A DNA stretch of 64,000 nucleotides from Halocafeteria seosinensis (lineage: Eukaryota > Sar > Bigyra > Bicosoecida): positions 62,001-126,000 of the forward strand of contig LVLI01000190.1 in assembly GCA_001687465.1 (NCBI GenBank). Reading direction: 5' to 3'. Shown here piece after piece: positions 13,747 to 26,201 of this stretch. The position numbers and the translations under genes were made by a program. Positions within the stretch are counted from its first letter, which is position 1. Each line of letters opens with the position of its first letter. Under the pieces are notes generated by a model, which searched no databases, was not told where the DNA came from, and was given only the letters and a program-made list of their open reading frames with translations.

Positions 13747-14443
13747 TTATTTCTTCCCCTCTGTTGAGAGTTTAATCGTGGTGGGAGCTATGGGTGCTGA
13801 CTGTTGTGGGTCTCGGTTCTCGGCGTTGCTGATGCTCATATTGGTGGTCTGTCCCTGAGACTCTTCGTATTCCACTTGTTGCTGCAAGCACATGGATGCG
13901 TCATTCATCAGTTCGAATACAAACTTTGCGGTCAGGTCATGGTGGTTTGAGCGACGCTTACCTTGTAGGAAATCATGAGCGATTTGAACTCTTCAAAGTC
14001 TCCCATCGATATTAGTAGATCAAATATGTCAGCGTTGAGTTCATCTGCAGCCCAGAACTAGAGCCGTACTTTGAGCCAAGACAAAGACATGGCCGCATGC
14101 AATTGAGCTTACCTCCCCTCTCACTCAGCATCTCTTGGAACCTCTCCATATCAAAATCAGGGACCTCCGCTGTTAACTGCTCCTCTAACATGCTCTCCAG
14201 CATGGATGTGTATCGCTCAAACAGTTCCATATAGGACAGTTTGTTCTCTTCTGTATCATGTTCGTCGAATTCCTTGCAATTCGTCCTACAAAATGTCTCA
14301 TGACGGTGTCGAAAATCTTCACTAAGTACAATTTTTTCTAAAGCCCCCACCACTCGATCAAAGTATTGGTCCTCCGGAGAGCCTCCTGAACCCTCCATGA
14401 CCGTCTCCTCCTCATGCATGTACTCCTGATGTCCGTTATCCAT
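13747..14443 (-). CDS. ARL2BP: ADP-ribosylation factor-like 2-binding protein (ARL2BP/BART)
   Basis: Binds the small GTPases ARL2/ARL3 and is required for cilia and centrosome-related functions in animals. Three exons (14113-14443, 13962-14044, 13747-13881) give 182 residues; human ARL2BP has 163. The BART domain is conserved: FDRVVGALEKIVLSEDF, the invariant DTEENKLSYMELFERY, then LEEQLTAEVPDFDMERF, and in exon 2 ADIFDLLISMGDFEEFKSL. The C-terminal 45 residues are polar and not conserved. I chose the ATG at 14443 (MDNGHQEY) because a TATA-like sequence lies about 30 bases upstream. An in-frame ATG at 14491 would add 16 residues. Together with IFT88 in the same window this supports a ciliated organism. 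Confidence 0.9.
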
Positions 14444-15005
14444 CTCGAATATATTTGTAGCTTTCTTATCACCCTTTATAAACGTCAACAATCCTGTTTA
14501 AACACCTTTGAGTTAGGCGGAGACTTGCAAGTGCTACTTCAACCACCAGAAGAGTGGACTTCCGAACAAGATAGTGTAAGACACGGTACCACAGCCATCG
14601 CACACTCTGATGCGGTGATGGTCTTTAGCTCTAACGTAGAGCTAGCACTACTACTGCTGGTGGTGGAAGAGCAGTCCGCGGGAACACACGCTAATATGCA
14701 AGCAACGAGTTGAGCGCTGTATATTCATTTCAAGTCCTTTGGTGGGGAACGTTCATGTTCATAAGAAGTGTCTGCATGCGAAACAGTGATGCTGTAGTGG
14801 TGAACACGTTCGAAGACGAATATGCGATCAAGCGAAAACGAGGAAAAAGTGTGTTCCACACCTCTCCTATAGCAGAGCTTGATAATCATTGCAGTCAGCA
14901 AGAGTAACAATACAATGACAGTATGCTCTGCAGCGTTGGAGTTACTTCGCTGCTGTGGCCGGAAACGTATTACAAAGTACCTACATTTTATTCAAGACAT
15001 CGCTC
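14444..15005. other. Intergenic, ARL2BP upstream / TOP1 downstream
   Basis: About 560 bases. Apart from the TATA-like element near the ARL2BP start I see no gene; short frames on both strands have no recognisable content. Confidence 0.5.
14475..14482 (-). promoter_or_regulatory. TATA-like element upstream of ARL2BP
   Basis: TTTATAAA reads the same on both strands and lies 31-39 bases upstream of the chosen ARL2BP ATG. It is inside the frame if the alternative ATG at 14491 is used, so it helps decide the start but is not proof. Confidence 0.3.
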
Positions 15006-18005
15006 TTAGAACTTGAAGTCAGACGGTACACTCATCGCCCAAGGAAACTTTTCTAGCAAAGCAGCTGGGAATACTTTTTCAATCGGGCATTCAACAGCCT
15101 TGCACCAAGCGACAGTGATACGAGGATCCATGTAATTGATTTTGGACGTTCCAAGAGCCACCTGCTTATTTTCATCTTTATTTTGGAGATCAATACTAAG
15201 CTTTGCATGTCTACTCTCGTAATTCTGCAACAAGACGTCCCCAGCCAAATAAAGAATCAGCGAGCGTATCACGATCCAATATTCTACACATACATCAAGC
15301 CTCTTCTTTAGTTGATCGGCCGAGGGCTGCTTCTGAAACATATGCTGTTTCTTCTGTTTCTCTTCCTTCTGCTTCTCCGTCAAGTCTTTTCCCGTAGGCA
15401 ATTCTCCACGTAGCGGTATCTGGAAAAGGGCAAGACAGTGGGGTAGATAACAGCTATTGATCGACACGTAGCATAAGTTACGTACATCAGTATTTTTCTT
15501 CTTCTGATTCAACCATTTCTTGAGGTCCTTGACCTGCTTCTCAGTGAGCTCCACACGGTTGGCCAGGCGCTCTGGAAAAAAGAATACAACTCATGTACCG
15601 CTGTAAAGACAAGAAATACATAGCAACGTAACATACGATACGTCTGCTCGAAGCTTTTTGGAGGAGTCCTTTGATGGTTGCACAGTATTGCAACAGCCCT
15701 GTTAGCTCTATCATACTCCAGTTTCTGCGGAAAGTCAAAGAGCACGCGTGAATGGAATAAGATTGGAGAAAGAGTACCACTAGCAACGCACCTTTTCCTT
15801 CCACGACAAACTTGGATCCATTTCCCAAGGCAATTCCTGCTCGAGCGTAATACTCGCGTTGTAGGTTCTGAACACCTTAGCAGACAGTCCCGGCATCAAG
15901 TTTTGCAGTTCGGTATTCAGTAGACCAGGCTGGAATAGTAGGCCACCGCACTCATACAAAGAACACAGACAGTCGGTAATTATGAAAGACGGCTTACTGT
16001 CAGTTTATCGAACACGTCTTGTCCTGGTTCTTTCTTCTCACAAAACCCTTTAATGTTTTTGTAGGCGCGGACGCCAACTTCTCCGTACCGGTCAAACTGC
16101 AAGCAACAAGTATAGGTAACACCTGTTCCACACGATACTTGAAATATTGCGACTCAACATACATCAATAGTTTGGTAGTAGCGCATTGAATCCTTTCCAA
16201 GAAAGTCAAATGTAATACAGTGATGGTGGCCACCCTCGACAGCTTCAATTGTTCGGCCTTCGGTAGCAGCATCCTCCTGCTTCTTCTTGTCTCCTTCCGC
16301 GCCCTCAGCAAACGTCAGATGCTCAACACGTAAAGAGCAACAGCCGACTGTATCAGCTTCGTCTTCATCTTTCTCACCACCAGCACGGAGAGCCAGGTTA
16401 TCAATCACCCACATGGCCGTACCACATTGTCTAGTAAAGTCATCTTTACTCTTTAGAGCACGTTCATAATGCTCTTTAACTTTGCCGATGTAGCTCTTGA
16501 GCTTGCGCGCTTTCTCATATTTGTCTCTGTCACTCTTGCCCTTGAAGCTTGAGCTAGCTGCGAGGAATACATATTTCGTATTCCCCATTATGTTCTCCTT
16601 CCAATAGGCCAGCCAGGTTACTGTAGGATCGTGCACAATTCGCTTCCAACTATGGCCGGGGATGGGGCAAGGAGGAGCGGCCGCCAGTTCTGCGATGTTA
16701 AGTGTAATATCCTCAGGCATGACACGCTCTTTAAGCATTCCTGTCTTGGGATGAACACCGCGCCCACGGAAAAGTCCCGGGGGTTCAACTTTGTATGCTC
16801 CAACCTGCAACAACAAAACATGGGAATTTATTACCTCGCAGAAGGATGGAAACACCTTGGGGATGCCTTACTCGTTCAAGATGTGAATCCACAAGGGCAT
16901 ACCCAAACTTCATCATGATTCTCTGATTCTCCTCTTTCCGCTGCTCTTTTTCTTCCTTGCTCATGTTCTTTTTCTTTTCGGATTCCTTCCGTAGATGTTC
17001 ACGAATTGGTTCGAAATCACATTTTTCGAACTTCTGAATCTTGTGGTCCTTGCCAAGTATCTTCTTGAAATCGCTGAAGAAATTCTTCTGGAAAATAGGG
17101 GCGACTTTCGGATCTCCTAGTTGAGGTCCATCTAGCGCGATACCAGCATAGAACGTTGCCATTTCCTCCTGCGCGGGAGTTAGGTCCACGGCTTCCCCAT
17201 CGTAGCTGCATTAATTGGATTAACGCTAATTCGCTAGCCGGGTCACCGCTCACTACAGATGGTGTTCATCCAAGCTGACTTACTTCATCTTTACTCCATG
17301 AGGCTCATAGGGTTCAGCGAAGCATACGCCGAGGTGTTCAAGGTATCGCCATTGTAGCCCTTCCTCAAGTGGTTCCTCATCCCACCATTTGTGCGCTTTC
17401 ATTGCCATCTTGAGCTTGTCCTGTTCTTTCAGCTCTTTGACTTTGCCAGTCTTAGGACCTTCATCCGCTTTCGCTTTGGATTTCGCTTGGGCTGTAGACT
17501 TTTTAGTTCCAGTGCTCTTCGACTTAGCGTTGCTGGCAGTTTGCTTCTTCGCAGCGGATTTCTTTGTGGCCGGAGACTTTTTCGTCTTCGAGGTGGTAGC
17601 TGCCTTCTTCTTGCCACTCGAAGAAGCGGCCTTTTTGGTTGTCTTGGACTTGGAGTCATTTTTGTTTCCAGTTTTACGTTTTTTAGCCGCCTGCAATCAA
17701 AAGTCCAGCAAAACCACACAACGTGCCTTCCTCGTCTGGAGAAAGCGGGATACTGTTACTCCCTGACTTACAGGTTTCTTGGCATCCTCATCACTGGCAT
17801 CCTCGTCTCCTCCATCGTCCTCTTCTTCAGCCGACGATTCTTTTCCATTCACCTCATAGTCTTCCTCATCTGCAGATTCATCTTGCTGCTGGTGGTCTTC
17901 ATTGTCCTCGTCATCTGATTCCTCCTTGTACGATCTCTTCGGAGCCGCTGCTCGTCGAGATCGCTTCGTGTTGGTGGGGACATTTTCTTCGTCACTAGAA
18001 GACAT
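15006..18005 (-). CDS. TOP1: DNA topoisomerase I (type IB)
   Basis: Nuclear enzyme that relaxes supercoils through a transient 3'-phosphotyrosyl link. About nine exons on the minus strand; the first four are 17772-18005, 17284-17690, 16872-17205 and one ending near 16155. The N-terminus is acidic then Lys/Ala/Ser-rich (residues 1-190), the usual disordered nuclear-targeting region. The core then follows the family closely: [39 protein letters not shown] (human Arg488), [10 protein letters not shown] (Lys532), KVFRTYNAS (Arg590), [10 protein letters not shown] (His632). The C-terminal domain has the active-site tyrosine in [16 protein letters not shown]; its codon is at 15132-15134. All catalytic residues are present, so it should be active. 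A shortened linker between core and C-terminal domains is seen (about 100 residues). Confidence 0.96.
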
Positions 18006-18955
18006 CTTGATGAAGTTGTTATGATGAGAAAAAGACTCAAATAAAGCAAAACAAAGCTAAACAATGCCCTAAAAACAACGAAAAAGATTAGGTCTTCTTT
18101 TCACGTTTTACCCTCTACAAGCTCTAATTTTTTCTAACAAAGCACACAAACAGATACCATAGCAAATACTTTCCGTCTTGCACAACAAATGATGCGCTAT
18201 TCAACTCTGTAGAGGCCACGATATGGAGGGGAAGCCGTTTCGGAAAGCGTGAACTTCGATGCGGAAAAGGAGGACATTTGAATGATGTAGGAAGTGGGGT
18301 ATGTCTTGCTTGAACACGTTATAGCAAATCAGGGAAAAAATTATGGCAAGGATTCGCGCTTATCTGCTGAGGCCTTGATTGAGGGGCACCTCCTGGACCT
18401 TTAACGTCATGTCGTATCGCTCGTCTATTGGCCACTACGTGTACTGGTGCAGATAACACTCCGATATGGTTAATCTTGGTATACAGGATGCCGACTCATC
18501 TAAAACTACGTTTCGTGAAGATTGTATAATTTTGAAGGAAGGCGCTCGAATTCGAGCACCTAAAACTGGAAGACCATAACTCGTGCCTGAGAGATCGTCA
18601 TCTTGAACAGGCAAAAAACCGAGAAGCCGGCGCACTCGTTGACGAGTCAGTGCATACGGTACCCCAGTCTGTTGTCGGCGGCTCCGCCGAGACAGGTGGT
18701 TCTGGTATCGCCGTGACAAGTGCCCGTGCCACTTGAACCTCTGGAGCCAAATGTACTACACATAACAGCCTTAAGAAATTGTATCTCTGGCCAGACGCTG
18801 CCAAACAGAAAGAAAGCGTCAGTGTTCGGCTCCAAGATTACAGGGGTGATCAAGAACTATGGATTTCCACAGTTTACACGCAAGTGCGAAATGGATAGAG
18901 GAAATACCCACTTCGGTGGATCAATTGTGGTTTGTTCCTGTCTTTCTGAAACAAG
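18006..18955. other. Gene-free stretch between TOP1 and NOSIP
   Basis: About 950 bases upstream of TOP1. It contains overlapping short frames on both strands around 18435-18974 but no conserved protein and no consistent splice pattern. A short perfect hairpin (TCGGCGG-CT-CCGCCGA) lies near 18675. Function unknown. Confidence 0.4.
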
Positions 18956-20451
18956 TTATCGGCCGGGTCTATAGCTCTCAGCGTTGACTTCATTATGTGA
19001 GGCAAAGGAAGTACCACCTGGTACTAATGGTAGGATATCTTTATCTCGTAACTTCTTCCCGGTAACAGGGCAGCGCATTTCTGGATATACAGTCTTCTTG
19101 GCAACGGATTCCAAAACCACTTGTCCGCTTCTGTTGGACACGGCAAACATGCGAAAGGTGATGACAAGAGCAGAACGTGAACGTATTCAAGATATGCTTA
19201 CGGCTTCAGAAGAACAACCTTTTGGTTGGTGATCTCCTTTTTGCTGACGGCACAGCAATATCTTCCTGCTTCAAAGTGATTGCCACCCTGGTCATGGTAG
19301 AGTAGATTTCGGTCGGAGACGTTTTCAACAATAACTATTAAAAGACTCATAGAGTAATACGTACTGTTTTCTCGTCGTCCACAGTAAACGTTATTGGTAT
19401 TAGCTCCTTCTTCCGTAGGAAATTACCAGTGATTGGAGACCGAGGTCTTGGTTCGGGCTGTAGAATCATCGATTAGCATATGTAAAATTTCAAAGAAGTG
19501 AAAAATGGAACGATTCTATAGCTTACTTTGCTAATCTTTTCGGCTGGATCCTCCGGGGTGACTTCCGGTAACCAGAAAGAAGACTGTTTAATCTCGGCGA
19601 CCTTTTCCTCCTTATCGCTTAAATCCGCTCGCTTTTGCAGTTGCTGGATCGTTTTCTTTTCTTTCTCTTCTTGTTCCATTCTGTTGGCTATTTGGGATGC
19701 TTTTGACGGTGTTTTACTCTTGCGGTCATCAGTCGTCGAGGCTTCATCTTCCTTCCAGTCTCCAGTTGGCGCAGCTACTAGTGCATGGTTCTCCGACTGG
19801 AAGGGCACAAGTGCAGAGACAGATCCCCCGGCATTCCCTGAAGAACTGGATGATTCTTTATGCTCAATTTCTTTCTTATGCTCTGCCGCTGGAGCGGATT
19901 GCACCCTGAAAGTCGGTACGTCGGTATATGTCGACTTTGTTTCTCTGTCCAGGAACTTCTGAATCTCACGCGCATGTCCCTCCACCTGCTGCTCATGTTG
20001 TTCTCGCCTCAATCGCTCCTGTTGCTCTTCGTACTTCCTCTGTTGCTCTTTTAAGTCCATGTTTTTCTGGAGCAAGTACTTGAAAATGCACTCTTTGCAG
20101 TACATATGTCCACTCGGTCTGCAAACATGGTAGCGAACCGTAAATACTGCGTTCATTGCACGTCAATCTCAGGGTAGAAACGGAGCAATATAACATACGT
20201 TGCATGGGGCTGTACGGCTGGATGTTGACAGAGGTAACAACTTGCGAATGGCAGCAGTGATTCAGCTCCTAGTCGACGCCGCCGCGTTCCCCAGCTGCAG
20301 AAAATATATACAAACGATGCAGAGCATAGCGCATGAGAACTGATACTCAGGCAAAGTATACAGGACTGCTGGGGAAAACATACTCTGCTACTTTGCGTTC
20401 ATGATAAGTGTAGAAGGGCAACGCCGTGTTGTTTTTCGAGTGGCGAGGCAT
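18956..20451 (-). CDS. NOSIP: NOSIP-type U-box protein (nitric oxide synthase-interacting protein homologue)
   Basis: NOSIP family proteins carry a split U-box, act as E3 ubiquitin ligases and associate with spliceosomes. Six exons (20384-20451, 20199-20294, 19527-20118, 19365-19457, 19202-19287, 18956-19130) give 369 residues with all phases matching. The start MPRHSKNNTALPFYTYHE matches the family N-terminus. The first U-box half is SCYLCQHPAVQPHATPSGHMYCKECI with its flanking hydrophobic residues. The middle (about residues 85-250) is a Gln/Glu/Lys-rich coiled coil. The C-terminal half reads CPVTGKKLRDKDILPL and GGTSFASH, matching the family. It is longer than human NOSIP (301) because of the middle region. 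It is divergent from the next gene across a 2.3 kb gap. Confidence 0.93.
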
Positions 20452-22794
20452 TTTATTGGGTCAGATCACAGTAGACTAACTCTAAGTATATACCATCAGA
20501 GGGAGAAAACAATCCTCTCATATGAAAACTATATATTTTACCTACTATCCAAAGGTAGTACTCGAGTCTCCAGAGTTGAGGATGGCACCACGAAAGACCT
20601 CCCGGAAAGTGTGGTGTAGCTGTCTCAAGACTGGACTTTATCGTGCTATCATATGCATCGATGCAATTGCCCCCGTGAATCAACATATACTCTAATACAC
20701 GGCTGTGTATTGTCATGCCCGTGGAGGAACATCCAGAGCCACAGGCACCTAATAGGGTAATGGCGCTGGGTCTTCAGGTCATTCATGCAGGCGCTCAACC
20801 CGTTAGTTGCGCACTAAGGGGGCCAGAAGAACCTTGATTGGAGTGTGCATCGTGGGTGCGTTGTCGTATGGTAACCATGTACTTCCACATTGTGTCCCCA
20901 AAACGGCCTGGAACTGCGACACGACTCTTTTGACTCAAGCAGGGATTCAATCCTGGAACGCAGACAACCCCTTTCCTAGCTTCCATTCGGATTATAGTGA
21001 TCGTATGCTCAATTCGTAAGACATAATGGGACTTCGTTGATTTGATTTAGAAAACACGTGTGGATGTATGTGTAAATGTCATCTTTCGTTGATGATGACG
21101 TGGACGTGTGACGTGGATGTGACGACGTACTGTACAAGTAGTATAGATCATGCAACTGAGGATATTGCTGGTTGCCATGTAACGAAAATCATTAATGTAC
21201 AACTCGGAGCTTCCACGCTGTTCGTGTGTGGCTGTGTGTGTGTTGTTCAACAACGTGTTCTTCCAACCTGTCGTCTTGCACTCCGCCAGTCAGTTACGGC
21301 CACAGTAGTGGTGTTTATTGCCAGAGCGTAGTACAAGAACCGACACTTATGTACCCTCCAACGGATGAGAGGGTCTAGTTCACCTTCGTGATAGTGAGAA
21401 ACTTTCATCGAATTCTTCCTCGCCAAAGAACTTCCGATGTCGGAGCCTCCAGCTCAAGTTCAAGTTGCAGCTTCAAGCATCGGCAAGCGGTGACTCGCCT
21501 GCCAAGCGGCATATATCCCCTTTACACACACAAACACCATACGAATTGTAAAGACCTCGTAATTTTTTAGGACGGATTATCTCATTCTAAACCAAGGAAC
21601 ACATTTTTGTAAGCGAGTTCCGTTTAAACCCCATTAAAGCACCTGCAACAGCTGTAGAAGTCTGCCAGCAGGTTTCTGGCCGAAGTAGGTAAGCAACGTC
21701 AGCAAGCAGCTGATGACTCAGTCACCTCGTTGTACCCTTTTCTGCTTCGTTTGGTAGAAATGCTTGTTCTATGTCACCCCAAAATATTGTTTGTGAGCCC
21801 AAAAACCCGATCGTTGTACGTGTGTCAAGGTGGAATTACTGTCGAAGTTGGTGGTTTCCGTCCCAACGCTTCAAAGCCCTGCCCCGGACTTTAGGCCAGA
21901 GAGCCAGCTTGGTGCGGAGAGATACTGATGCCTCAGGAGAGCCGTGTATAAGTTGGCGACACCAACGACGAATTGCACAAAGGGAAAGGAGGATGTATAG
22001 CACTATACAGCCAACTTGGTGGTAGTATTTGGCCGTGCGAAAGCCTGGGCCCCGGCTGGCCTGTCAGGGAGAAAGATACGGCTTCTTGGGTGAGGTTTAG
22101 AAGGTATTGCTGCTTTGCACTAGCTCCAAAGCGTGTGTTAAGGGAATAAAAAGGTCATAAAAGGGAATTTTGGGGGTTTAATGGTACTGCATACTCTGAC
22201 TCAAGAGGGAAGACCACAGCGTTTGACACACCCTGGAGAGAGCACACTGGGAGTGTAGATCTCGCACTCCAAAGTATCAAGTGCTCTTCACCCCAGTTCC
22301 ACAACGAGGGAGGTTTGTTTGGTTGCCTTTGACTGATTTGATCCGTCGGTACTTCTACTGCCAAGGGTATGCTATAGCGGCACCTCCCCGGTTGACCCGT
22401 TACCAAAGTCCGCCGGTGGCAGAACAGTCCATCGATACCCAGCGCTGAAAAGTTGAGGGTTTGTCACTCAAGGGGACGAACAACAGCCCTAGTGAAAACA
22501 AGTGAGAGTTCACTGTTTTGGGTTGGCCTGGAGAGAGACGAGTGATTGCCGGCCAATACGTGTATAGACGCTCTGAGTCACCTATATACCGCTTAACGTC
22601 GTTCGAGCTTGCTCAGCTGATTGCCAGTGTTTCGTAGCAATTGCATAGTGTTCCTTTTAGTTTACTCCCATTTTAATGCTCTTTGTAACCGTTTGATCGA
22701 CGCAGAGGTCCTTATATTAGACGCTACTGGTCGAAAACCTACTGGTACTGAGTGTGCATATCTCCGTTCGGATACAACTTGCAGAGTCAACAAG
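20452..22794. other. 2.3 kb gene-free stretch
   Basis: The longest gap in the window, between divergent genes. I see no long open frame, tRNA, rRNA, snRNA or SRP RNA signature. A GT/GA-rich tract lies at about 21090-21130. Purine-rich, G-rich segments lie at 22030-22600. It could hold an unrecognised non-coding RNA or fast-evolving exons; nothing can be called. Confidence 0.5.
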
Positions 22795-24950
22795 ATGGCA
22801 CGAATGAAGAGCGTAAACAATGCATCGAGGGGTTCCATCGATAGTCGCTCGTCCCCTAAAAAGCGAGGGATCGGAGGGGGTGATGTGGCTCCCATGGAAA
22901 GTTGGGAAGCCCCTTCGAGCAGCGGTCCCATGATGGCAGATAACGAATATCCACCGCGCAAAGTCAAGGACGACGAAATGAGCAGCGCAGCACAAGCGTT
23001 AAATATTCTTCGCAAAGACCGCGAGGCTTCGAGGAAGAAAGCCCGAAACAATTTGGCCAGCAGTAACGACAGTTTCATTGTGCTTAACGAGGATCCATTA
23101 AATGTGAAAACAGCCTCCGTTCACGAGAACTCCTTTGTCCCTCTCGACAACATTATGGAAGAGGTTCATTTTGCCAACTTCAGAAAATTGTCGACAAAGG
23201 AGGTATTCTTTAAGTTGGGGTCCGAAACGGACGTACGAAATCTGCCTCTTGATGAAGGAGATGGTTCGTAAAGACTCATAACTGTTGGACTGTTTAGCTA
23301 GGGACCTTATGTTGTACTCTCTTCACCATTTTGTTTCAGATGATTGCGACGAGGCAATGAAAACCGAAAGGGAAATATTAATTCGTGCCGCTCAGCGGCA
23401 TGAAACCTACATGATGTCCCAGAAACTTCCGGAGGCCATGAAAATGTTATTCGATGGGCAAGAAGGCAGTACGTACTTACATCCCGAATGGAGGTTGACT
23501 TTCAGCCGTATCCAAATGGCGTACGTGAGCTAGATGAATTGAAGACTCTACTGTCCGCTGGCTAATTCTAGTTGTCCTTTCTGTACCTGATCTTCGCAGC
23601 CGGGGAGTCTACGATCATCTCAAGGAGCTTATCGTACACTCTCTAAGAGCGAATAAGGAGAAAGTGTCCAGACTCAGTTTGGACACACTGAGCTCCGTCG
23701 AACGAGGTGTGGACATCCTTGTTCGGCACGGTTTTGTGGAATTGTTCAAATCCCCTCCTATGAGTACTCCTCGATTTCAAAGCATTCAGGACCCTCAAGA
23801 CTCTCCGATTGACGTCAAGAGTGGACCGTATTCTTTCGAGACCATGTTTTCCACTCACGTTGTGCTGATCATCAATGATTCCGTTCGGGGGCAACCGCTT
23901 CTCGCAATCAGACGATGTTCGGAGCTGATTCGCGTGAGCAGGAACGCTCTTGATATTGCGGACGTCTTGATCCTATCTGCGCTTGTTTGTGAGATATATT
24001 GTTTGATGCGCAATGGCGTTAATACTGACGCAGGCATCCGTGCCTTCCGAGCCATGCAAGATGTTGATGCCGCTATGGCTAAGGAACTCGGTCGTATATT
24101 TCAGAACTTACAGCATCCTAGCCAAACCGCTGAGCTGAAGGGGATGGTGAGCCCGGATCTCTTCCGTGAGGTGTGGCAGCAGACTCTTAAGACCGATGAG
24201 AGTTTTGAACAAGTGGAGCTTCTGCGTTGGGCCGTTTGCCTTAATCCTCGGGCACAACTTGGATGGCTCTACCTTGCTTGGAGTCTCGATGCGTTTCCGG
24301 CCAAAAGAGACCTTGCAAAGGAGGCTGCGATGGTGGTACGTTCATGTTCAATCCCTTCCTTCATTTACTTTGGTGATACTTGATAACTTCTAATACAGGG
24401 TGTCAATGTGGAGCCTGGCAATCCGGAGGGATGGATTCTGTGTGGCAACCTGTATGACAGGCGACAACAGTTTGAAGATGCACAAGTAAGCTGAACTTTG
24501 TATCAGTCGCGTTTTTCCATACTGTTTGCTCACTGATGATGTTTCCACGTTCAGGAGGCGTTTAACGCTGCCAGGTGCATTGCGGGTAACGACGGCCATG
24601 CCCTGAATCTCACGATAACTCAAAGTCTTGTGGACAATGTATCCCAGAAGATCCAGCTGACAAGCAGGCACCAGCCACCAACGAAGGCGGATACTTTCTT
24701 TCGTAGTTTACGGCAATCATATAGGTCATTTTTCACGACCTCGGCCCATATGGATTTGCTGGTCAACCATATGGAAAATGATGGAAATTCCAAAGCGAAG
24801 GGCTCCACTTCATCGAATGAGCCATTCCTATTGAAATTAAAACCATCACCTGCTAATGACCCTGCTGGCGTAGATCCAGAGCCAGAACAACCGAAGAAGA
24901 AGGAACCAACCACTGACCCGTTTCATGATCGAGAGAGAGTGGATATATGA
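22795..24950 (+). CDS. Hypothetical helical (TPR-like) protein
   Basis: Five exons (22795-23263, 23340-23520, 23600-24335, 24399-24485, 24555-24950) join in frame to 622 residues. The ATG at 22795 (MARMKSVNN) was chosen because the longer upstream frame has no conserved look; a possible 3' splice site lies just before it. The first 5' splice site is a weak GTTCGT, but only this choice keeps the frame. The first 100 residues are polar. The rest is predicted helical. A TPR-like helix pair sits in exons 4-5 (EGWILCGNLYDRRQQFEDA then EAFNAARCIAG), and another helical part in exon 3 ends NPRAQLGWLYLAWSL. The last 60 residues are proline- and lysine-rich. I do not recognise the family. Confidence 0.7.
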
Positions 24951-25208
24951 GACGCTACTCAATCGCTCCCGGTGATGTGTCACCGACGAGGGATTCGCAT
25001 TGTAGATTGATGTTTGTATTGGCCAATGCAAATAATTGCTAGATTGTTTGCGTGCCAGTGAGAGCACTAGTGTTTATCAGGGATTGGTGGCCCTTGCAAG
25101 GCGTCCATATATTACGGAGTGACGGTACGATACATTGAAGGACACAAAATTTGCGAGAGCATTCGGAGGTTTCATCGTGCACATTCTTTCACGATCATGA
25201 ACCTATGT

Positions 25209-25282
25209 TGCTTTATTGTTCGGTACATTAATTTTGCCAGCTCTACCGATCTGGTGGCTCACTTTGTCATTTTTATTTGTTC
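25209..25282 (-). pseudogene. Decayed copy of the neighbouring tiny gene's second exon
   Basis: On the minus strand this stretch matches the second exon of the small gene at 25565-25861 over about 75 bases (shared GAACAAAT, TGACAAAGTGA, GCTGG-AAAAT-AATG). A small deletion early in the copy shifts the original frame into a TGA stop. In the restored register several differences are silent (GGT/GGC, ATC/ATT), so the copy probably coded once. No matching first exon was found upstream. Confidence 0.55.
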
Positions 25283-25564
25283 TTTTTAAACCGAAAAGAA
25301 TACACCTTGGGGCACAAGGATACTCTGTGCTCCCAGCTCATTGTCTCCGTCACGTCTTTATGAGGGTACCACAGAAGTTTTCGGCTTATGTGTGAATTAT
25401 AATTACAATGTTGTCTAATCTTGGGCATAAGCAGATCCTCGCTATTGCATCGCTATTGTACCATGATAGTCCTTCTGCTTGTGTTGTTCGACGCCTGCTT
25501 CGAAACTGAGCGCGCGAAGTTCTACCAGTTGCTTCAATATCTCTTCCTCTTGATCACACCCATT

Positions 25565-25861
25565 TTACTTCCTTCCAAAACCAGACCGTCCTTTTGAAGC
25601 CATATCTGCTTTACTGTTTGCATTGATTTTACCAGCCTTACTGCTTTGATTGGTCACTTTGTCACTTTTCATTTGTTCCTGCAACAAACGAGGAACATCA
25701 TTACGCTTCAATATCCTGTGGATATTTTGCTCCTAGGCAATGGAACGTACTTTTCTTTGCTGCTGTTTTACTTCCTCATGATGGGCTTTCTCAGCCTCTT
25801 TGGCGGCCTTCTTGTCATGTTGAATACCTTGGAAGGTCTTCCCGGTTACAGCCTTTTCCAT
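25565..25861 (-). CDS. Tiny basic/charged protein, 74 residues
   Basis: Two exons, 25751-25861 (37 codons) and 25565-25678 (37 codons plus stop), separated by a 72-base intron (GTACGT to TTGCAG). Both junctions are phase 0. The product begins MEKAVTGKTFQGIQHDKKAA, is very rich in Lys, Glu and Gln in the first half, Ser/Lys/Gly in the second, and ends GRSGFGRK. No signal peptide or membrane segment. No family recognised; the basic C-terminus would fit nucleic-acid or ribosome contact, which is inference only. A partial degraded duplicate lies 280 bases downstream, which supports this being a real gene that has duplicated. Confidence 0.6.
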
Positions 25862-26201
25862 CGTAATTCGTGTTAAAAAAAAAAACAATTCGAAACCGCA
25901 CGATCAACCAGGCTGAACTTAACTGCTCTTCTTCGTTCAATGCATGAGTTGAATTCGCCTCCCTTGCATGTGTATGTGACGGTCAATACCCTCTATGAAA
26001 CTCATTGTATCTTAATGAATGGTTGATGCAAACTTCAACAACCTGTACTTCAACCGCTACCAACGCCACGTTGCAACAGCGGAGGGGAGACCCCGGTACA
26101 ACGCGATGGACCTATCAAAAGCTTTCGGTTAAAAATGAATTGAGTTGAATCATTCCCTATCAGCTCTTTAGCCGACGCCTACTGGACTCATTCGTCATGA
26201 A
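25862..26201. other. Intergenic between tiny gene and SF-assemblin-like gene
   Basis: About 340 bases, including a run of A at 25874-25884. It holds the upstream region of the tiny gene and the 3' end of the SF-assemblin-like gene. No further feature seen. Confidence 0.5.

Noticed and set aside
18670..18690. GC-rich hairpin TCGGCGG-CT-CCGCCGA as a terminator or RNA element
   Set aside because: Seven base pairs alone is within chance for this length of DNA, and intrinsic hairpin terminators are not used by eukaryotic RNA polymerase II.
18435..18974. Overlapping short frames on both strands between TOP1 and NOSIP
   Set aside because: No conserved sequence and no splice arrangement that gives a consistent protein.
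20930..20965. GGGATTCAATCCT resembling a tRNA T arm
   Set aside because: The stem does not pair properly and no matching acceptor stem, D arm or anticodon arm was found around it.
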